NCBI RefSeq assembly: GCF_021869535.1
Contig: NW_026262582.1
Span: forward strand, 57,858,851-57,922,850
Length of the DNA: 64,000 nt
Reading direction: 5' to 3'
Source: Mytilus californianus
Taxonomy: Eukaryota; Mollusca; Bivalvia; Mytilida; Mytilidae
Positions 44,060 to 56,758 of this stretch are shown piece after piece (within the stretch, counting starts at the first letter, position 1; every line of letters begins with the position of its first letter). Under the pieces are notes generated by a model. That model was not told where the DNA came from. It did no database searches and saw only the letters and a program-made list of their open reading frames with translations. The position numbers were made by a program, and so were the translations under genes.

Positions 44060-46290
44060 CTTCGGCTGAGACTACTATAACACATTTGTTAGTAGTCTCA
44101 GACTTCGGTAAAAAAAAAATTCTGCTTTTTATTAAAATTTGAATTCGAATACTTTATTGATGAGAGTCAAAATACATAATTTGGGTATATTTTACGTGTA
44201 AAGATTTAAAGTTGCATGACGAAATTGACATAAAAAAACATTTTATGATGCTTTATGGATGATATTATTTTTCATGATAGATGAAAGGACTTAAATGTAA
44301 CTTTATAGATTGTTTTCAATATCTTTGTCTCCAAACATTTTCTTCAAAAGGGGAGGAGGAGTGTTTCATAATCCTAGTCAAAAAGTTTATATTCTACTAT
44401 CTAAAACGGTTGATTTTTGTTTACATCTTCTTTGAATATTTCAATTTTTATACTGCTTTAAAATGTTTACCCTGGAAAATTTTCGATACTATCTCATGAT
44501 TTTTATATGGTTGAAATGATAGGAAATTTCAAAGAGCGAAGTACTGAATTATGGTTTCACCTTTTTTGAGAAAAGAGGAGTTGGAAATGTCATTTCTTTC
44601 AAAAAAGTAAAAATCAAGTATCAAATAAATAAACACCTTACACTGTTAAAACTGAGACTACTATAGATAATAAGATATATAAGATATTTTTATTCCAATT
44701 AAAGGGCCCATGAAGAGCTAAGTAATTTATTACAATGATTTTGATAATTGACACGACAATTTTGATAATCATATATAAATATGAATATAATGACCTCAAT
44801 TCTAAGATCTTAAACCACAGCCAGACCAGAGCCATACGCATATAAGTAAAAAATCATAACAGTTATATATAATATTAACTGGCAAATATTCTTAATGGGT
44901 TACATAAAAACATATCTGTACTATAATGATATAGTTTTCTGAGTTCAAAACATTTATTGCATATGAATTGCAATAATTTTCAATACCTCTAGGTTTTCTT
45001 GAATAAAAGTATGCAATTTAACAAAAAAACTATATGCATGGTAATCTCAGTTCAAGGGGACACAATACAATGGGGAATAAACCTTTACATTGTATCGCAT
45101 TTTGCTGGAGGTTAGACCAAGTAATTAACAATTTAAACCAGAAATATATATATATTAAAAAACTGGTTTTTATATGTCTCTGTTTAAAGTTATGTAATTT
45201 GCTTATTTTCTCAGTATGTGAAATGCTGATAAATGACGCTTAATTACTGATAAATTACACAGATCATTATTTCGCCAATATTACACGCAAAATATGCCCA
45301 CCTTGGGTTTTCGATTTATACATAATTTGTTCTTATTGTTTTCTTTTTAAAAAAACACACACATCTGATTAATTCATAATAATTCATCTCTGAGGCATCA
45401 TTTACAGAATGATGTTATTTAGTGTAGATCAAAAGTTATAGGTAAACATGGTAAATAAGTATAGCTTCGGGCAATTATGAAGTCCAATTATATCGTCATT
45501 TGAGAGCAATAACTCTAATAAGGAGTCATCTGACGATTTCGACCAGCTGACTTATTTGTATAGATCTTATCTTACTGATTATTTTTGCTATATACAGTTT
45601 CTCGCTATCTTTTATATATTTCAAGATATCAGGCTAAAATGGTAAAATTCGTCATTTAAGGGCAATAACCCCTATAGAATTCCTCTGACAGTTTTGACGT
45701 AAATAAACAATGGGTAGAGATCAGCATTCTGAAAATGTTTGCTCTGTCAATTTTCTCTATTTATAGCCAATATAATAGTGGTCAGGTGTATATGATACGG
45801 CGGATTAACCTTTTTATCAATCTGATTAAAACTCATATATATCTTAACTCGCGTGCTCAGTCATAAAAATAAGGATAACGAAATCAGAGATCTATATTTT
45901 AATTAGATTGAACCTGTTTATGCCTTTTGGTTATTTGTGTCGTTAGGTTGCTGTCTCATTGACGTATACATGGGAAATCCCCATCCTCATAAAAAAAATC
46001 ATCGTATCCATTTTTATATAAAACTCTTGTTTACGCGGCCTATTTTAAAAACATGACACGTTTGATTTTTTTTGTTAGAGATCTATTTTTATTCATTATT
46101 AGAAGCAATAATATCTGTGAAAAACCTCACGAGATACATTGTATCTTCTTTTTCTATGGTTTGGAGTGTTATTCGGTAGGCATTTCTGATATTCTGCTAT
46201 TTAGGACAATGGTATATAAAATTTATTTAATTTTTCAACCAATGAAAGCGGACATTTAATTTACAGAAGCGTTGTTCTCATGGAGATTCG
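44060..46290. other. Intergenic stretch with small repeat fragments
   Basis: It contains a 12-bp hairpin CTGAGACTACTA...TAGTAGTCTCAG (about 44066-44102). A reversed fragment of the GAGTTATTGCCC repeat lies at 45480-45720, and a dispersed-repeat piece GTTGCTGTCTCATTGACGTA at about 45950. No gene was recognised. Confidence 0.55.
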
Positions 46291-46316
46291 TTACAAGTAT
46301 CAGTCTCTAGTATGTC

Positions 46317-46650
46317 CAGACAGTGTGCACTTGTGTCTTAAAATGCCGATGATTTAGTGTCTCAAACTGTCCTATGATAGATAGTTGTGTCTTACAATGC
46401 CGACGATTTAGTGTCTCAAACTGTCCTATGATAGATAGTTGTGTCTTACAATGCCGACGATTTAGTGTCTCAAACTGTCCTATGATAGATAGTTGTTTCT
46501 TACAATGCCGACGATTTAGTGTCTCAAACTGTCCTATGATAGATAGTTGTGTCTTACAATACCGAATATTTGGTGTCTCAAACTGTCCTATGATAGATTA
46601 AAATGCCGACGATTTAGTGTCTAAAACTGTCCTATGATAGATAGTTGTTT
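46317..46650. repeat. 54-bp tandem repeat, about 6 copies
   Basis: CCTATGATAGATAGTTGTGT...CTTACAATGCCGACGATTTA...GTGTCTCAAACTGT recurs with a 54-bp period (CCTATG at 46371, 46425, 46479, ...). The penultimate unit is diverged and the following one is shortened. The frame stays open through the array only because 54 is divisible by three. Confidence 0.92.
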
Positions 46651-46859
46651 CATTGGCAATTCTACTACATCTCCTCGTTTTAAACTCTTCTGAAATTTCA
46701 GACAAAGAATTTGAATAAGGACATCAGGTCTTACTTATAAGGTAGCATTAAGTTGCATAATTACAACAAATGATTTGAGTGTTTTTTTTACTATCGAGTT
46801 AAGAATAATTTGCTTTCCCCCGATATTATTGCTTATCTACACTTCATTTGAACTTTGGT

Positions 46860-47640
46860 TGACAGTTGTCTCGGTAGAAATCATACCACAGCTCCTTTAA
46901 TTATTTCTATATTAAATATTTTTGTCAAAACAGATCCATATTTGAAGGAGATGTGTTATGGTTTCCAATGTGACAACTGAGTTCAAATGACGTGAATATA
47001 ATCGTAATTGTGTCTTCTTGTTAGATATTATAATAAGACCGATCGTAAGTTTCAGTGCGTTGGGTTGATTCTTTCATTTGCCTTTGTAAATTATTAACCT
47101 TTACTGTTTAGTCCATTTTTGGTAATATCCTTTAGACATGGCTCGGTACTTATACATCCTGCCATTGTGTTATTGTGCTGAAGGTCATTTTTTTTGTATT
47201 CTTGTCTTTCATTTTGCTTATGTGCTTTGTCTGTATGCCCTTTTGTTTTTCTTTGTTGACATATTTGTTGGTTTTATAGTGATTAAGATTATAACACAAT
47301 GATGAGTGCTGTACCCGTATTTTTGGCATTTTTACCTATTATGTCTGTTTGTTTTGTTCTCACATGCATTGTTGTCAATTGAATGGAATTTTATGCGACT
47401 GTCATACAAGTGAGAGGTTTAGCTAGCTATAAAACCAGGTTTAAGCCACCATTTTCTGCATAAGGAAATGCCTGTACCAATTCAGGAGTAAGACAGTTGT
47501 TTTTCATTCGTTTGATGTGTTTGAGCTTTTGATTTGCCATTTGATAAGGGACTTTCCGTTTTAAATTTTTCTTGGAGTTCGGTATTTTTGTTATTTTACT
47601 TTTTGATACGAAGGCTTGTTTGTGGTTCTCATTCATTTAT
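46860..47640. repeat. Dispersed high-copy mussel repeats, including a probable retroelement 3' region
   Basis: 46860-46990 has fragments of the GGAGATGTGGTATG family in both orientations. 47040-47610 (GTACTTATACATCCTGCCAT..., AGTGAGAGGTTTAGC..., AACCAGGTTTAAGCCACCAT..., AGGGACTTTCCGTTTTAAAT) is text I recognise as very common in mussel genomes. It is non-coding here. Confidence 0.55.
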
Positions 47641-47649
47641 CGGTATACA

Positions 47650-49526
47650 GGATAGGAATCCCCCCATTGTTTTTTTTATTTATAATATAAGTTGTTTTGA
47701 AGGAAAACTTCTTATTAAAATTGACGAAAATCATTCGCTCGAATGTCTTTCTCCGTAGATAAAAAGTTCCGTTCATAATTTTCCGAATCCGTCGTAGTTT
47801 ATAGTAATCTAGACTGAATTATTACTATAGTGACCAAATCTCTACAGGCAATGGAAAACTCAGTCGAGTTTAGCATAGTATCTCAAATATCTTGTACTCA
47901 AAAGATTGTAATAGAAAGCACAAGTTTACGAGAAAAGTGAGAGAAAGAGAAGACTGGCACTCTATCAGATTATAGATAATTCCTGTAATGTCGCCGATAC
48001 TGACCACAATTTGCCTTTTCAAAATGTCCCACGCAAGCTGCCAATACTATCAAAGACTCTCAGTTTGACAAAACTCCAAATCAATATCGCGTTTTCGTTT
48101 GTAAACAGAAAGTTCATTTTAAAACCCTACAAATAATCAAATACTGTTCAAAGGAAAATAAAGCTGAAAATCATAAGTCGGTAATTTTTCATTCACGACT
48201 ATTCTTCGTTTTCAGCTGGATCCCAGAAATAATATGACATCGTTGTAATTTGAATCGGATGTAGAAATTAATAAGATATAAAGATTGTTACTATTGACGT
48301 GCCAGAGGAAACCAATTATGCATTGACGTTAAGCACGTTATTGCGTCTATGCGGCTCAGTCATACACAACACAATGATAAGCAACTAAGGTAAAATACAA
48401 CAACAGATGTTTGAGCTCTTCAGGAAAAAAGGTGAAATTCGTGAAAATTTGTATGAAATTTCAATGGCATATTTCCTTTATGATTTAATTCTCAAATTTA
48501 CGCTAATCCGATTACCAGACCGAATTTTGCAAAAATTAAAAGTTTTCACCATGGTCAGATTTCAGAAAATGTTAAGTTGTCAAAATTTATGTGTTTTTTT
48601 AATGTATGTTGATATGATATTTCGTTTTGATAATCGATGCTCACAAAAGTACATGGATATATCATTCCCAAAAATATTTTTTTTACAACATTCACGCCAC
48701 AAATAAAAACGCAACTGTCTTGCAGAATGTCCAATGTCGAATTCTGTCGCTGTTTAACCTGTAAACCGTCATTTGCGACATCATTGATAAAAATATTCGA
48801 TTTCAAGTATACGACATAGTACTTTTCCCTAATTGTATTTGAACGCATTAAAACGATCACATACTTTTTGATAGTTTGCTTACTCAAAAAGACCTTGTTT
48901 TTGAACAAATCCAATGTCTTGCAAGTTTGTCCACTCAACGATTTTCGTACGTAATGAACGTTATCTCGGTTCGGGACGCAATCAATGTCTTGTCAAATTG
49001 ATTCAAAAGGTTTTCGAATTCCTCATTTGAACATTTTTATTGTGTTTTTTTAAATGCTTTGAAAATAAAAAGTACGGTTCGACCTCATTAATTTTAAAAT
49101 TAGAGAACAAAACAGAATAAAATATTATATATATACTCTCATATGTTATATACAAAAGATAAGAAAAACAACGCATAAATAATTTTTAATAAATGAACCT
49201 ATCTAAATAAAATGTATAAAAATTTGTCCATAAACCAGAAATATAGTAAAACTTAAAACTTAAAATCCGATGACCAGAATCTCAAAATACGCCAAATTAC
49301 TTCCACAAACGCCTACTCCGAAACCTATCGTGTTACATACAACTGTGATAACCATTTAAGTGAAGAGATAAGCCATTGGAAATTAAAAATATAAATAAAT
49401 TGCTCCAAACTATAAGCTACTCAAATTCTTATATAAATGATGACATTTGCGGTATAAATGATGATTTTATGCAAAGCGTCGTCGGAAAGACAATGTGGTT
49501 ATGGTAATAGCAGGGGATTCAAATTA
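47650..49526. other. Intergenic, unassigned
   Basis: Open frames of 60-127 codons on both strands overlap one another and show no domain or splice context. No gene is claimed. Confidence 0.5.
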
Positions 49527-49693
49527 TGACCCAGTGGCGGATCCAGAACTTTTCATAAGGAGGGGCGCTGACTGACCTAAGGGGGGCCCCGCTTCAGTCA
49601 TGCTTCAGTGATTCCCTATATAATCAACCAAATTTTTCCCACAAAAGGGGGGCCCGGGCCCCCCAGGCGCCCCCTGGATCCGCCTATGTGACC
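49527..49693. mobile_element. 157-bp MITE with 5-bp duplication (TGACC), CAGTGGCGGATCCAG family
   Basis: It runs from CAGTGGCGGATCCAG (49532) to CTGGATCCGCCTATG (ending 49688), with TGACC on both sides (49527-49531, 49689-49693). The interior is rich in G and C runs (GGGGGGCCC, GGGCCCGGGCCC). This GGCGGATCC terminus is a widespread animal MITE motif. Confidence 0.88.
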
Positions 49694-50249
49694 AATACCT
49701 TTTTAATGTAACAGTAAGACCATATAAAATTTAATATAATAATTGCAGAATATGAAACAGTTACAGTTATTATCTTTCAAAATTTAAATTATGATCAGAC
49801 TTTAAAATTTGAGAAGTGTTGATTATTTAATCGTGTTTAATAAACTTTTTTTAAGTAGGACTCAATCAATTGTAACCAAAATCTCCACTGCTTCATTTAA
49901 ATCAAAATTTGGGGCTTCTTTCGGAACTAAATTGGACATAATTGCATTTTATTACATTTCATACCTTCTAATCTTACTCACACATATAGATGTATCTATA
50001 TTGACCACAAACAACTTTGCCGACCAAAAGAAGAAAAAGAACAGACGTCCTCGATTATCTGTGGAAAACGTCAAATTACGTCGTTACCGGCCGATTGAGA
50101 CTCAATATTTATCGTGCATAACGTCGTTATACTCCCTTCATAAATTTTCTCCTGGGACCAGTGTGTTACAGGGTTATTTCAAGGACTCCTGCACTGTGTA
50201 GACAGGAAAACTTTTAATCCAATGCTATGATTTCATTTTCTGCTACATA

Positions 50250-50575
50250 GATGAAAAAGAGGGACGAAAGATACCAGAGGGACAGTCAAACTCATAGATC
50301 GAAAACAAACTGACAACGCCATGGCCAAAAATAAAAGCGACAAACAGACAAATAATAGTACAGATGACACAACATAGAAAACTAAAACTAAACAACACGA
50401 ACCCCACCAAAAAATGGGGGTGATCTCAGGTGCTCCGGAAGGGTAAGCAGATCCTGCTCCACATGTGGCACCCGTCGTGTTGCTTATGTTATTACAAATC
50501 CGGTAAATAGTCTAATTCGGTAAGTCACATTCGTGAAAAGGGAAGGGTATTGTAGTTACGACATAAAGAACATAT
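50250..50575 (+). repeat. High-copy mussel repeat (GGGACGAAAGATACCAGAGG)
   Basis: The text GAGGGACGAAAGATACCAGA...GGGACAGTCAAACTCATAGA...CTGACAACGCCATGGCCAAA...CAGATCCTGCTCCACATGTG is one I recognise as abundant and dispersed in mussel DNA. No ORF. Confidence 0.65.
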
Positions 50576-50759
50576 CCGATATTCTCATGATATTCTCACT
50601 GTATCTTATAGTCATTTTGTTTCACCGAGGTTAGAAATCATGCAAGCTACATTAATAATAACTAATAAATCATTTCTAATCGATATCACGACAATATCAT
50701 ATCCACAATAACAACAATATCATAGATTAGTTTTCACTTATGTGAACATAACTGAATGT

Positions 50760-50905
50760 TGATGTATAATTATCGTTTGCAATTCGAAGAGTGGGGAACT
50801 TTTGTTCTTATACATCATTGGCTTTCAAATATTCGGCTGTGAGCGTTCCTGATCATGAAGGTAAATCCAGAAATTTAAAAGCGCTTCGGAAGCATGGAAT
50901 TTGTA
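50760..50905. repeat. Dispersed repeat fragment (GGCTTTCAAATATTCGGC)
   Basis: GGCTTTCAAATATTCGGCTG..GAGCGTTCCTGATCATGAAG..GGTAAATCCAGAAA is another recurrent mussel sequence, present here as a short piece. Sequence on both sides (49694-50249 and 50906-51811) holds no recognised gene. Confidence 0.5.
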
Positions 50906-51811
50906 ACGTGTTGTTTTCATTTTTATTACAATATTACAACGGCACTGTCAGAATTCAATTGCATTGCAACATATATATTATCCTTACTTTATTATCATCG
51001 TGACCCTTTTTACCATTTCAACACGCAATTCTGACAAATTGAATACAATAGATTTATGACAGGGTAGCCGACAAACAGAGGGGTGTGCTTTAGGTTAGCA
51101 GTGCTGTCAAGTCTCACGCATTTTCATGCTTATTTTGCGGTATTTTCCTTTGATCTATTGTTTTTTCTCTTTGATCTTTACAATTTTTACCAAATCGTAC
51201 GCATTTGCTTCATGAAAACTGGGATAGTTGATATTTTAATAAAACTTATATAACATTTAATGTTTTTTTTATAGAAATCTTGTTTACATTTCAGTATGCA
51301 ATTGTCAATCATTTGAATATTTTTCTTGTTCTGTGAATAAAGCCATGAGATCAGCTGTTGATACAAGAAAATGCCGCGGGACGTACACAAGTTGTCAAAA
51401 ATATTTTAAACCGGAAGTGTATTTTTTATAGCAGAAAACGAGAACGGATGAACTTCGTTGAACTACAATATGCCGAGGTATTTTTTGTTATATTGTGTAA
51501 CAACAGGGACAAATTACACGATCAAAGCCATATATATTTGATTTAATCCTTTATTTATTATTTAAATGTAACTTTGATTTTTCAACAGACTCATTTCACG
51601 TGTAAAACAAACATTTTTGAAGACGAAAAATCTGAAAATTTTCAGGGAAAAATTATCATTTGCGAACAGACATGTTGCAGGAACAAAACACGTGCATACA
51701 TGATATAATTAGCAGAATAGATAACACTTAGATGCAGAATTAATCAACATAAATCGAAAAAAATATGGTTTCATGAGCTTGTGCATTGTAGAGAAAACTT
51801 AACAAAGTGAG

Positions 51812-52982
51812 AAATGCAAGTCTCGTACCATTGTAAACTCGTACCACTAAAAAAAAACTGGTACCACTGCTAACTCGTACCACGGTAAATTCATACCATT
51901 GTTAACTCGTACCAACTTATTTAATGTCTATGTTTTTGTGGTGTCGTTGTTTTTTCCTATCCTGCAATGGTCGTAAGTCGACCCTCGGCACCTGTTAAGC
52001 AGGCAGGATCTTTAGGTTTTGTACAGGGTAGGTTTCTGTCTTCGAGGGAAGTTTCTGCCGGCTGTTCCTTTGCGTTCGATTCCTCTAGGGATTGAGCTGT
52101 AGTGTCTACCAGCTCACCGGTGTTAATGGCGTCGGGGTCATTTTCTAGGTCTTCTTTATGAGCGGCATCTCCTATCTCATTAATCGGTGGCATGGATTTC
52201 CTAGCAATGAATGCTTCAAGGCGGCGTTTGTTTCTGTCAGCCCTGGCTTTCGATGACCTTTTCTGAGTCTTTGTTGTTGTGGTTGTTGTCTCGACATGCT
52301 CCACATTTTTGGATTTCTTTCATCTTTTTACAAGTTTGTAATTTCCTTTCCATGCTGAGAGATCCCAGTCTGCGGTTTGATGCTCAAGCAAGTGTAAGAT
52401 GGTGAAAATATCTCCAGTTAATAGTGGAGGGGAGCATGGCTCATTACTCATTGTCATATCGATTCAGCTACCTGACATGTTTAACTAAATGGCACCATAT
52501 ACAATTGTCGTCTTCCGTTGTGATTATGAGGAACCTCACATACATGCCCCATTTTATGAGGAAATTGGGCTTTGAGACAACTCATGTCAGCTTGTGTTTT
52601 GATAATCAGGAATTGCATTTAATAATAAACATTATACATTTAATTCCAAGCTGTTAAATTATATAACAACAATCAAAATTTAATGATATGATTAAACAAG
52701 TTGATTAGTTAATAATCAACCAATAATCACACAATCAAAGGAATTTAATATATTAATTAGCATGGTAATTAAGAAATTACATTCATATTTTTGTCTAAGT
52801 TTTCATTAAAATCTAGTATAAAATTCAAGTAATTCAACTTTTAAGTTTTACCAAAAAGAAATCATAAAACATTCGTATTTTTGAATATATTTTTAATGGT
52901 ATGAGTTCTGATTGGTACGACTTCCCAGTGGTACGAGTTTACGTTGGTACGAGTTTACAATGGTATGAGTTAACTTGCTTCC
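51812..52982. mobile_element. ~1.17-kb element bounded by inverted arrays of AACTCGTACCA
   Basis: The left end has five to six copies of CTCGTACCA/CATACCA spaced about 17-20 bp (51820-51925). The right end carries the reverse complement, TGGTACGAGTT, in a similar array (52890-52970). The outermost 35 bp of both ends match as inverted repeats (GCAAGT..CTCGTACCATTGTAAACTCG). The centre carries an unexpectedly GC-rich open frame on the minus strand. Confidence 0.75.
51954..52304 (-). pseudogene. Lys/Arg-rich open frame, possible retroelement gag-like remnant
   Basis: About 115 codons on the minus strand, opening after a TGA and lacking a clear ATG start (first codons read KKSKNVEHVE). RSSKARADRNKRRLEAFIAR resembles the basic xRRxxRRLxxF segment seen near the ends of some LINE/gag proteins. 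The tail is acidic. GC content is clearly higher than in its surroundings. I do not recognise a family, and the gag link is weak. Confidence 0.3.
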
Positions 52983-55510
52983 GCCTTTTCATACCGGGAT
53001 CAGTTAACAATTGTTTTTGTTTAGGGTTAGGTTGAAACTGTCACTGATAAGTTGTGAGTCCTTCACATTCCACATGTTTCTCATCATTGTTTTCCCAACA
53101 AAATTTAAGTGCAGCTTGTCACAAAGTCAAAGAACATTCTCAAGAGTCAGAGCTCATGCCAGCAAGTGGACGAAGGAGACATCTGTTACTCTGCTTTTCC
53201 AGGCCTCCAAAAGGAACATCATGTCAACCTGGTTTTCCACCAGTTGCTCTTGTTGGTGGAAATTTTCTTGTTATTATGGAACAGAAATTTTTCATTCAAA
53301 TACCATACATGTATATTTCTTTAAATGATGTCAAAGCCTTTACTCAACATATTTAAAAAAAAATTGTTTGATGCAAATCAACCTTGGTGTGTTACATGTA
53401 TTTATGTTATTTAGATTTACACCAGTGAATGAACAATTTCAATTAACTGCAAATCAAATTTGTTACTTCCGTAAAGAAGTCTTGGTGGTTAATCCATAAT
53501 GATGTCACATTTATTTCCGTACAAACTTCTTATTCCCTTCCGGAACTGTGTGTCAAAGATTGTTAAATTATGGTAAATTTGTAAAGCATATCCACTCTAT
53601 ATAGAAGACATCATTTTTTGGACTTGTGTGCCTATTTTCTGTCTCGAAATCATAATAATTCAATTTTCAAGAAGTTAATCACACATTATTTCAATTGTAA
53701 GTCCATGAATATATAACTTTTATTAGTGTATATTCCCCCTGTTAAACAAATAAAATCTTTATGTTAAATCAATTTCAATAGAGCTTTGCTTTTATTTTGA
53801 ATAGCTTTTAATGATTCATAGTCAACAGCCATTTGCAAACATTTGCATTGAAAGATATTAAGGTAGCAATACACGGTTAGGAAAAAACTTAAAATTGACA
53901 TTCATAATTTTTAACCGTTCTCTTTCCCTTGCTTTCTAACTAATAAAGCTTAATGTTTGTGTTATGTATGTGCATATGTATGGAAACAGCATCTTCCATA
54001 GATTTGATTTCCAATAGTTAAAATGGTGAAATATAATCTCTTTTTGATATAACCAAGGCAACAATCTGCATTTATTTGATACAAAATACGTATTGCAAAA
54101 AAAGGGGGTGAAAATGTCACAAAAGTCCCCAAAATTTGGTCCAAAGTAGAATTTCAATTCATTAGAGTGATACCTTTGCTGAAACCATTGACATTTATCT
54201 ATCAAGATCATGATTTCACCTCATTTTTCCTTAAACATGTTAAAATTGAATTAAAAATTTCGAGCATCAAATATTTGTTGAAAAACACTACAATAATTTC
54301 TGGACCTACAGATGTGAAAATACTAACTGCCAAACAGAAAATGGCTTATAAAACATGCAAAAAAAAATCTTGATGTTCATATAAACCCACTTTGAAGGCT
54401 ATATTATTCTTCAGCTATTAAAAACCAATTTTATTGCACAACAACTTTCATATTTAAAAATTCACCATGGCCTTAATGGAGAATCTGTTCCGTTCGCCCA
54501 AAATCAAATGTATAAATAAAAAATAACAGTCACAATTTTAATTAAAGTTCAAAGTCTGCAGTGGCGGAAAATTGTCAATTGGTTTGTTTCATGGTCCATA
54601 CAGTCTTCATCAAATCCCCCCAAAAAATACTTCATTTTGAAATTCCCGAATTTTATTAATGAAAATATAAATATTTTGATTTATACATCTAAAAACATTT
54701 AATAATTCAATTGGTATTTGAATAAAAAAATGTGTTTTGCTACTTAAGTTCTCACATTTAAATTTTATGCTTTTAATTGACAAATGGCATTCTTTTAAAA
54801 CCTCCCCTAAAAAACTTAGAAAAAAATAGCATTGTATCCCAAGGAAAAAATATGGTGCAGATTAAACTTTGAATATATACAAATGAAAGCATGTGTTTAT
54901 AGATATATTAAATAACATTAAAATACTTATAAGAGCAGGGGCTAAATGGGGATGAAAAAATTAACAACCTTTGACATACGTTTAGGAATTAAACAAGATG
55001 TACAAACATGTATATATATATATTTATACTTAAGTCTAAATTGAAAACAACGTTCAAACCTATAATTGCGTTGGATAAAAACCGCAATTTTTATACGTGT
55101 GAATGCAAAACAAATTTCTTGGTAGAGGGGTCTAAAAACAGCACAAACAACATTTTCCAAAAGACCAAAAAAGTGAAAAAGTATATTTAAACAAAACGCA
55201 TTTGACTAACAGGTCGAACAACGGATGTTCTTAAACCCTGCTGACTGCCATTGGCGATTGCCAAATAAATGGATCACAAGATGTAACAAAATGGATCTTT
55301 ATTATAATTTAATACCAAACAGAAAACAATAAATTATATATACTGCTACAGATATGTCAAACTTTAATATGGATAATTTTAATCATGATTTTATGAAGTA
55401 ATAGTTTTATTTAGTGGAATGTTGAAATCATTTGATGTATGTTAATGGCTAAAAGTAAAAGAAAATGCCTTGACTGTTCCTTAGAAAGATTGTATAATCA
55501 GCCTCATCAT
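52983..55510. other. Intergenic, unassigned
   Basis: An open frame of about 100 codons at 53054-53356 overlaps equally open frames in other phases and has no domain. A (TA)n tract lies near 55010. No gene is claimed. Confidence 0.5.
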
Positions 55511-55514
55511 TCAA

Positions 55515-56758
55515 CGAAGTCCGAAGACACATTGGTTTTCGCACTCTAACTTTAGTTTAAGTGAATGGATCTCTATGAAATTTTACCATAAGGTTCAATA
55601 CCACAAAAGGAAGGTTGGGATTGATTTTGGGGGTTATGGTACCAACAGTTAAGGAATTAGGGGCCAAAAAGGGGCAAAAAATAAGCATTTTTGTAACTTC
55701 CAGACATAACTTGTGTGTTAGTGTATGGATCTCTCTGACATTGTACCACAAGGGTCCATATCACAAAGGGAATGCTGGGATTGATTTTGGGGACAATTGC
55801 CTCAAAATTTTAGGAATTAGGGGCCAAAAAAGGGGCAAAAAACAAGTTTTTTTCTAGTTTCATGACAATAACTTGTGTGTAAGTGTATGGATCTTTCTGA
55901 AATTGTACTACAAGGTTCCATATCACAAAGGGAAAGCTGGAATTGAGTTTGGGGGTAATTGCCCAAAATGTTTAGGAATAAGGGGCCAAAAAGGGGCAAA
56001 AAAATAAGCATGTTTCTAGTTTCCAGACAATAACTTGTGTTCAAGTGTATGGATCTCTCTGAAATTGTACTGCAAGGTACCATACCACAAAGGGAAGGTT
56101 TGGATTGATTTTGGGGGTAATTGCCTCAAAATTTTAGGAATTAGGAGCCAAAAAGGGGCAAAAAAACAAGCATTTTTCTAGTTTCAGGACAATAACTTGT
56201 GTGTAAGTGTATGGATCTGTATGAAATTGTACTACAAGGTTCCATATCACAAAGGGATGGCTGGGTTTGAGTTTGGGGGTAATTGCCCTAAACGTTTAGG
56301 AATTTGGGACCAAAAAGGGGCCTAAAAACAAGCATTTTTCTAGTTTCCAGACAATAACTTGTGTTCAAGTGTATGGATCTCTCTGAAATTGTACTGCAAG
56401 GTACCATACCACAAAGGGAAGGCTGGGATTGAGTTTGGGGGCGATGAATCATAAGGGGGTTCAAAAAATTTGGGGGAGGGATTTTTTTTTTCTTTAAAAT
56501 TTTCCATTTTAAATTGGTTATTTCTGATTTATATATAAAAGCAAATAATAATGATATGGTTTGAATAGGTAAATTTAAAAAAATTAAGTTCTTAGACCAC
56601 ATTCATTCTGTGTCAGAAACCTATGCTGTGTCAAATATTTAATCACAATCCAAATTCAGTGCTGTATCAAGCTTGAATGTTGTGTCCATACTTGCCCCAA
56701 CTGTTCAGGGTTCGACCTCTGCAGTCATATCAAGCTGCACCGAGTGGAGCATTTTATT
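55515..56758 (+). mobile_element. Helentron-like repeat element, copy 4, 5'-truncated
   Basis: It begins abruptly within the 5' module (GAAGTCCGAAGACACATTGG), lacking the ATACGACC hairpin. It has about five GGATCTCT/GGATCTTTCTGAAATTG tandem units, then the poly-G/T tract and the 3' module ending GTGGAGCATTTTATT. It lacks the second array found in copies 2 and 3. Confidence 0.83.

Noticed and set aside
46317-46650. CRISPR-like regular repeats
   Set aside because: Contiguous minisatellite units without unique spacers, in eukaryotic DNA; the same applies to 4831-5022 and 31847-32022.
47427-47758. Open frames on both strands in the 47.4-47.8 kb region
   Set aside because: They lie in a dispersed high-copy repeat segment and show no protein domain.
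48407-48938. Open frames of 99 and 127 codons on opposite strands
   Set aside because: They overlap each other and have AT-driven composition with no recognisable protein feature.
53054-53356. 100-codon open frame, possible exon
   Set aside because: Three overlapping frames are equally open, with no domain, no conserved motif and no convincing splice borders.
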